Both the position numbers and the translations under genes were made by a program. Positions 6,031 through 10,118 of a stretch of 10,118 nucleotides of DNA are shown piece by piece (the stretch's first letter is position 1; each line of letters begins with the position of its first letter). The DNA lies in NCBI GenBank assembly GCA_002782305.1, contig PFHN01000090.1:1-10118 (forward strand). The letters are read 5' to 3'. The DNA comes from Candidatus Moranbacteria bacterium CG_4_8_14_3_um_filter_41_13. GTDB taxonomy: Bacteria; Patescibacteriota; Minisyncoccia; Moranbacterales; UBA1568. The notes under the pieces were generated by a model. That model made no database searches. It was not told the DNA's origin and worked only from the letters and a program-made list of their open reading frames with translations.

Positions 6031-8504
6031 AGACACTTTTCCATCAAAGAATGACTATTAACGCCAAAAAGAGCCTCAAGGAAGCTGAGGATATTGCTCG
6101 CTATACCGGACATACAGAAATTGGCATTGAACACTTACTAATGGCTCTCTTTCTCGAAAATATGAGTTTGGGTGGTATTCTCCTCGAAATCATGGGCTTC
6201 AAGAAAGAACCTCTCGCAAAAATCTGTCTCAAAAGAAAGACAAAGACTGAGAAGAAAACAGAAAAAAAACCTCTTCTGCTCTCACCTGCCCTCAAAGACA
6301 CTCTGCTTCAAGCATACAGCACTGCCCATAAATTCGGTTATCCTTACGTTGGTACCGAACATTTGGTCTATGCTCTCTTCCGATCAAGACACCAAAGTCT
6401 CCTCGAAATTATCGCATCACTACAAATAGATGAGAAAAAAATAATCTCTACTCTCGACGCTCATCTCAGTTTCGATCATTTTCCACAACTCTCAAAAATG
6501 TTCGACCTTCCTGAAAATCTTCTGACGAAAAATACGACAACAAAAAAAAGTCCTACGCCATTCCTTGATCAGTATGCTATTGATATGACCAAGGGTAGTG
6601 CCTACGCCGATGATATCCTCGTGGGGAGAGAACAGGAAATAAGTCGCATCATCCAAATCCTCACTCGCAAACAGAAAAACAATCCCCTCCTCATCGGAGA
6701 ACCTGGTGTCGGGAAAACAGCATTGGTATCAGCTCTTGCAAAAATGATCAAGGAAAAGAAAGTGCCCTATACGCTCTACGGAAAAAATATTCTCCTCCTC
6801 GACCTCACCCTCGTGGTGGCAGGCACGAACTTCCGTGGCGAATTTGAATCTCGATTGAAAGAGATACTTCGCGAAGTAACTCAAAATAAAAATATCATTC
6901 TGTTTATTGATGAAATTCATACTATCGTTGGGGCAGGCAATACGAGTGGAGGTCTTGATGCAGCTAATATCTTGAAACCTGCCCTTTCTCGCGGAGAAAT
7001 ACAGTGTATCGGAGCGACCACTTTCTCTGAATACAAGCGTCATATTGAGAAAGATTCAGCTCTCGATCGTCGCTTCCAATCGGTACTCATTACAGAACCA
7101 AGTGCCGAAGAAACGAAAGAAATTCTTTTTCATATCCGAAAAAGTTACGAGGATTTTCACACCATTTCACTTTCGAAAGACATTATAAATACCACTGTGG
7201 ATTTGAGTGTGCGCTATATTCCCGATCGTTTCCTTCCTGATAAGGCACTCGACATCATCGATGAAGCATCCGCTCTCGCCAAACAAAACAGAGAAATTCC
7301 TCTCACCGAAAAAATACTCTTGACACTCGAAGATGAACTCGTGTCAGTCAAGAAGCAAAAAGAACTCTTCACCGAAGAAGAACAGTACGATGAGGCAGGC
7401 AACTGGTATGAGAAAGAACAGGTGCTCACACAGAAAATCACAACGCTGAAGAAACAAAGAAAAGATATGAGAGAAATAGCTATTACTCCTGTATCCATAG
7501 AACACATCCTCAAAACGGTGTCTCATATGACACATATTCCTTTTGCTAAACTCGCGAAAGAAAATCCTCGTCAAAAGATCTCACATCTTCATAAGAGCTT
7601 GGACAGACTCCTTATAGGACAAAAAGAAGCAGGTGAAGCCCTGAGAAATACCCTTACACGTTCACTTTCAAATATTAGTGATCCGAACCGACCACTTGGT
7701 TCATTTCTCTTCCTCGGACCAACTGGCGTCGGTAAAACGCTCGCTGCAAAAATTTTGGCAGAAGAGTTCTTCGGCGATCCAAACGCTCTCATACGTCTTG
7801 ATATGAGTGAGTTTATGGAACGCCACAGCGTTTCACAGATTCTCGGAGCACCAGCAGGCTATATCGGCTATGGAGAAGGAGGAAAACTCACCGAACAGGT
7901 ACGAAGAAAGCCGTATGCAGTGATTCTTTTTGATGAGATCGAGAAAGCTCACCCCGATGTCTGGAACATTCTTCTGCAAATCCTCGACGAAGGGACACTC
8001 ACCGATGCCGAAGGACGAAAAATAAGCTTCAAAAATACGCTCATTATTCTCACTTCGAACATTGGCACCACCTCGTTTACCAAAAGCGCTCATATCGGTT
8101 TCTCGAAAAACATCGGTGATGAAGATCTGAATTCACAGTTTCACACCATAAAAAATGAGGTGCTCAAGGAACTGAAAGAAAAGATACGTCCTGAGATCCT
8201 GGCAAGACTCGACCATACTATCGTATTCAATGCACTCACAAAAGAAGCCATAGAAAAGATTGTCGTACTCGAAATCTCCCTTCTCAAAGAAAGACTCAGG
8301 AAACAAGGAATAACACTCATCTATCCAGTCGCCCTCGTGAAATACATCGCAAAAAAAAGCTTCACCACACAGGAAGGTGCTCGTATGATTAAGAAGAATA
8401 TCCAAGAGAACGTAGAAAGTAGCATCGCAGAAAAACTCATAGACAATCCTCTCAAAAAAACACTGCGTCTTTCACTTAAAAAAGATATCGTCGTGTGTCT
8501 CTAA
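6024..8504 (+). CDS. clpC: ATP-dependent Clp protease ATPase/unfoldase ClpC
   Basis: This is an Hsp100 AAA+ unfoldase that threads proteins through a hexameric pore, probably into ClpP. The 826-residue layout is as follows. A double Clp_N domain (about 7-150) is split by a Lys/Thr/Glu-rich stretch at 68-82. The first AAA+ domain has Walker A GEPGVGKT (225-232), Walker B IILFIDE (291-297) and LDRR at 347-350. A short UVR-like middle domain (about 450-475, [16 protein letters not shown]) points to ClpC, not the long coiled coil of ClpB. The second AAA+ domain has Walker A GPTGVGKT (565-572), Walker B VILFDE (633-638), pore loop GYIGYGEGG (612-620) and GAR (785-787, sensor-2 region). IGF at 691-693 matches the ClpP-docking tripeptide. 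The first pore loop has Phe ([10 protein letters not shown], 266-275) where Tyr is usual. No mcsA, mcsB or ctsR flanks it. The ATG at 6024 is chosen because Clp_N begins immediately after; no strong Shine-Dalgarno sequence is seen. Confidence 0.95.
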   Translation: MKKTLFHQRMTINAKKSLKEAEDIARYTGHTEIGIEHLLMALFLENMSLGGILLEIMGFKKEPLAKICLKRKTKTEKKTEKKPLLLSPALKDTLLQAYSTAHKFGYPYVGTEHLVYALFRSRHQSLLEIIASLQIDEKKIISTLDAHLSFDHFPQLSKMFDLPENLLTKNTTTKKSPTPFLDQYAIDMTKGSAYADDILVGREQEISRIIQILTRKQKNNPLLIGEPGVGKTALVSALAKMIKEKKVPYTLYGKNILLLDLTLVVAGTNFRGEFESRLKEILREVTQNKNIILFIDEIHTIVGAGNTSGGLDAANILKPALSRGEIQCIGATTFSEYKRHIEKDSALDRRFQSVLITEPSAEETKEILFHIRKSYEDFHTISLSKDIINTTVDLSVRYIPDRFLPDKALDIIDEASALAKQNREIPLTEKILLTLEDELVSVKKQKELFTEEEQYDEAGNWYEKEQVLTQKITTLKKQRKDMREIAITPVSIEHILKTVSHMTHIPFAKLAKENPRQKISHLHKSLDRLLIGQKEAGEALRNTLTRSLSNISDPNRPLGSFLFLGPTGVGKTLAAKILAEEFFGDPNALIRLDMSEFMERHSVSQILGAPAGYIGYGEGGKLTEQVRRKPYAVILFDEIEKAHPDVWNILLQILDEGTLTDAEGRKISFKNTLIILTSNIGTTSFTKSAHIGFSKNIGDEDLNSQFHTIKNEVLKELKEKIRPEILARLDHTIVFNALTKEAIEKIVVLEISLLKERLRKQGITLIYPVALVKYIAKKSFTTQEGARMIKKNIQENVESSIAEKLIDNPLKKTLRLSLKKDIVVCL

Positions 8505-9238
8505 ATCTCGCATCATTCATACGCACTGGGAAAAAAATAGGCACAGCCTGCTTGGATACTTTCTTTCCTCTTTTTTGTATTGGTTGCAATACGTATGGAC
8601 ACATTCTTTGTTCTGATTGCCAGAAAACCTTTCCTCGTCGTTTGAAGCAACGCTGTCCTCTGTGTTTCAAAAGTACTACTTCTCGTGGTGACACTTGTTT
8701 TTCCTGCGCCAATAGAGAAGAAATTGATGGCATCTTCGCTGGATCACTCTACAAAGAGCCTCTCGTTTCACTCTGTATCCATACCTTCAAATACCGTTTT
8801 ATTTATGATCTCTCCCATCCCTTGGGCACATGGCTTGCCGAAAGAGTAAGAGAAACAGATATACCTCTCCCTGATCTCTACATACCTGTGCCACTTCATT
8901 CTCGTCGCTTGAGATTTCGTGGATTCAACCAATCATCCCTACTCGCAGAGGCACTCAAAGACGAACTCACGCCTCATATCGGTGATGTACTGCTGGAACA
9001 TTGCCTCATTCGTACACGCTACACCAAACCTCAGATGCAAACAACAACAAAAGACGAACGCTATAATAATCTGCGCAACGCCTTTGAAATACGAAAGGGA
9101 ACCACACCTCTCGTTTTAGGGAAATCCATCTGGCTCATCGATGATGTTTCAACAACAGGCACCACTCTTCTTGAATGTGCTCGCGTACTGAAGAAGGCTG
9201 GTGCCAAAAATGTTTTCGGCATCGTTTTGGCAAGATAA
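8495..9238 (+). CDS. comF: ComF family competence protein (zinc ribbon plus phosphoribosyltransferase fold)
   Basis: ComF proteins are needed for natural transformation, acting in the cytoplasm with incoming single-stranded DNA; the biochemical activity of the PRTase-like domain is not settled. The 247-residue protein has four CXXC pairs (C28/C31, C39/C42, C54/C57, C68/C71), a double zinc ribbon. It then has family segments IHTFKY (95-100), IPVPLHSRRLRFRGFNQ (130-146) and a PRPP-binding-type loop IDDVSTTGTTL (215-225). Length is typical. The start is GTG at 8495, overlapping the clpC end by 10 nt. No in-frame ATG lies before the zinc ribbon; a TTG at 8552 is the main alternative. Overlap implies translational coupling to clpC. 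A strong terminator follows the stop directly. Confidence 0.93.
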   Translation: MSLNLASFIRTGKKIGTACLDTFFPLFCIGCNTYGHILCSDCQKTFPRRLKQRCPLCFKSTTSRGDTCFSCANREEIDGIFAGSLYKEPLVSLCIHTFKYRFIYDLSHPLGTWLAERVRETDIPLPDLYIPVPLHSRRLRFRGFNQSSLLAEALKDELTPHIGDVLLEHCLIRTRYTKPQMQTTTKDERYNNLRNAFEIRKGTTPLVLGKSIWLIDDVSTTGTTLLECARVLKKAGAKNVFGIVLAR

Positions 9239-9270
9239 AAAAAGACTCTTCCGAGAGAAGAGTCTTTTTT
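9237..9270. terminator. Bidirectional intrinsic terminator between comF and the SurA-N-like gene
   Basis: GACTCTTC (9244-9251) and GAAGAGTC (9257-9264) form a perfect 8-bp stem with a 5-nt loop, CGAGA. It is flanked by seven A (9237-9243) on the left and six T (9265-9270) on the right, so pairing can extend to 14 bp. T-runs follow the stem on both strands. It overlaps the last bases of the comF stop codon and lies 23 nt after the end of the minus-strand gene, serving both converging transcripts. Confidence 0.93.
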
Positions 9271-9293
9271 ATTCTATATCTTTTCCTCGTGCT

Positions 9294-10016
9294 CTAGTAC
9301 TGCATGAAATAGTTGATTTGTGCTTTTGATTTCAAAGCTTCGAGCCATTTCCCTGCTTCGGTATTAAACTTCTGACCCTTCAGTTGTTCTCTCACCTGAT
9401 TTTTCATATCATCAGAATTCGTACCTTTTGGAAGAGCAGTTTTGCTTTTTGAAAGATATTCAGTCACTTCCTCATCCGTCACCGCTATCTTATCAGACAA
9501 GATTTGTTCGAGTGCTTTGTTGAGTACGATTTGTTCTCGAAGGTCAGCCTCGGTCATTCCTTGAGCAGTCAGGGCCTCTTCCAGAGTACCTCCTTGCGCA
9601 CTTACCTGTTCTTTGATTTTATCAATTTCTCCTGTCACATCTCCATCTTTGATGACAATACCAGATTTCTTGATTTCATCTTGAATAAGTTTCTTGGTGA
9701 TAATAGTATCGAGGACATCTTTGCCAGCCTTCTTCTCAAGTTCTTTCACAACACTCAGTCTGCTAATAGGTGTTCCATTGACAGTGGCAACGACAAACAC
9801 TCCTTTGTAGAAATAAGCGATGCCAAGCACCACAGCAAAAAGACCAATCACAACAATAAAACTCTTCGTTGTTTTACTCAGTCCCATAAGATAGTGTTTC
9901 ACAGACACCAGCTTTTCTGTTACTACTTTCTTCATATCTGTCCTCTCCGTTTTTACTTCTTTTGGTGATGTTTCTTCCTTCACCACTTCTGCTTCTTTTG
10001 GTACTTCTTTCTCCAT
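9294..10016 (-). CDS. Membrane-anchored SurA-N-like (PrsA/SurA-type) protein without a parvulin domain
   Basis: This is probably an extracytoplasmic chaperone-like protein. The 240-residue sequence has a highly charged Lys/Glu-rich cytoplasmic N-terminus (1-50), a single transmembrane helix at about 52-70 (SFIVVIGLFAVVLGIAYFY) and an outward-facing region. Residues about 76-195 match the SurA/PrsA N-terminal pattern: VATVNGTPISRLSVVKELEK, then DVLDTIITKKLIQDEIKKSG, then EEALTAQGMTEADLREQI, and AVTDEEVTEYLSK. The parvulin PPIase domain that normally follows is absent; only about 45 residues remain, ending WLEALKSKAQINYF, a PrsA-like C-terminal lobe. No lipobox Cys is present, so it is TM-anchored. 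It is monocistronic as seen, with its own promoter to the right. The start at 10016 has only a weak GAGA about 10 nt upstream; M28 is an alternative. Fold assignment is fairly sure, cellular client unknown. Confidence 0.82.
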   Translation of the reverse strand: MEKEVPKEAEVVKEETSPKEVKTERTDMKKVVTEKLVSVKHYLMGLSKTTKSFIVVIGLFAVVLGIAYFYKGVFVVATVNGTPISRLSVVKELEKKAGKDVLDTIITKKLIQDEIKKSGIVIKDGDVTGEIDKIKEQVSAQGGTLEEALTAQGMTEADLREQIVLNKALEQILSDKIAVTDEEVTEYLSKSKTALPKGTNSDDMKNQVREQLKGQKFNTEAGKWLEALKSKAQINYFMQY

Positions 10017-10078
10017 AACCGTATATTCTCATCGAATTAATATTTTACATACAAAGAGCATTTTTTCTCTTCTGCACT

Positions 10079-10107
10079 ATTCTATCACAAAAAAAAGAGG
10101 AAGAAAA
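10079..10107 (-). promoter_or_regulatory. Candidate promoter of the SurA-N-like gene (extended -10)
   Basis: On the minus strand TGTGA (10089-10085) precedes TAGAAT (10084-10079), an extended -10 of the same TGTGN form as the pilM promoters. At 17-nt spacing the -35 would be TTTTCT (10107-10102), a poor match. Transcription would start near 10072, giving a leader of about 55 nt. The rest of 10017-10118 holds no gene I can support. Confidence 0.45.
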
Positions 10108-10118
10108 GTGTCCTTTCT

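Noticed and set aside
6101..8405. Several minus-strand open frames of 66-104 codons inside clpC
   Set aside because: All lie opposite a continuous, well-conserved ClpC coding frame and show no domain signal.
9504..9968. A 154-codon plus-strand open frame rich in Phe, Ser and His
   Set aside because: It is antisense to the SurA-N-like gene. Its composition is what the reverse of a Lys/Glu-rich protein produces, and no family pattern is visible.
10017..10118. Possible further gene or terminator at the right edge (AGGA/TCCT short inverted repeat near 10098-10114)
   Set aside because: The stem is only 4-5 bp and no T-run can be judged at the window edge. No coding frame is supportable.

Overview
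The window looks like chromosomal DNA from an A+T-rich bacterium, most likely of the Candidate Phyla Radiation (Patescibacteria, Parcubacteria-like). That is an inference. It rests on the compact pilM-N-O-B-T-C type IV pilus cluster with no pilP or pilQ seen, weak or absent Shine-Dalgarno sequences, divergent short PilN/PilO-type proteins, and a one-TM SurA-N-like protein with no parvulin domain. The genetic code appears standard: TAA, TAG and TGA all end recognisable proteins.

Layout: positions 1-5842 (minus strand) hold a type IV pilus assembly operon, read right to left as pilM, pilN, pilO, pilB, pilT and the N-terminal part of pilC, which runs off the left edge. Gaps are 11-46 nt, so one transcript is likely. 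Together these encode the cytoplasmic actin-like platform protein (PilM), two inner-membrane alignment proteins (PilN, PilO), the extension ATPase (PilB), the retraction ATPase (PilT) and the polytopic platform protein (PilC). No pilin, prepilin peptidase or secretin gene lies in the window.

Positions 5843-6023 are a divergent regulatory region. It has a good sigma70-like promoter for the plus-strand genes and two near-identical extended -10 elements facing the pilus operon. Positions 6024-9238 (plus strand) hold clpC, a Clp/Hsp100 unfoldase, and comF, a zinc-ribbon phosphoribosyltransferase-fold competence protein. The two overlap by 10 nt and are probably translationally coupled. A strong palindromic terminator at 9237-9270, A-rich on one side and T-rich on the other, can stop transcription from both sides. 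The minus-strand gene at 9294-10016 encodes a membrane-anchored SurA-N-type chaperone-like protein with its own probable promoter near the right edge.

Taken together, T4P assembly plus ComF suggests a DNA-uptake (natural competence) neighbourhood, with ClpC as general protein quality control or a possible regulator. I found no mobile element, CRISPR array, RNA gene or clearly new defence-like system. The notable points are family-level deviations (PilT P-loop, PilN N-terminus, ClpC pore loop, PilO tail) and the promoter architecture.
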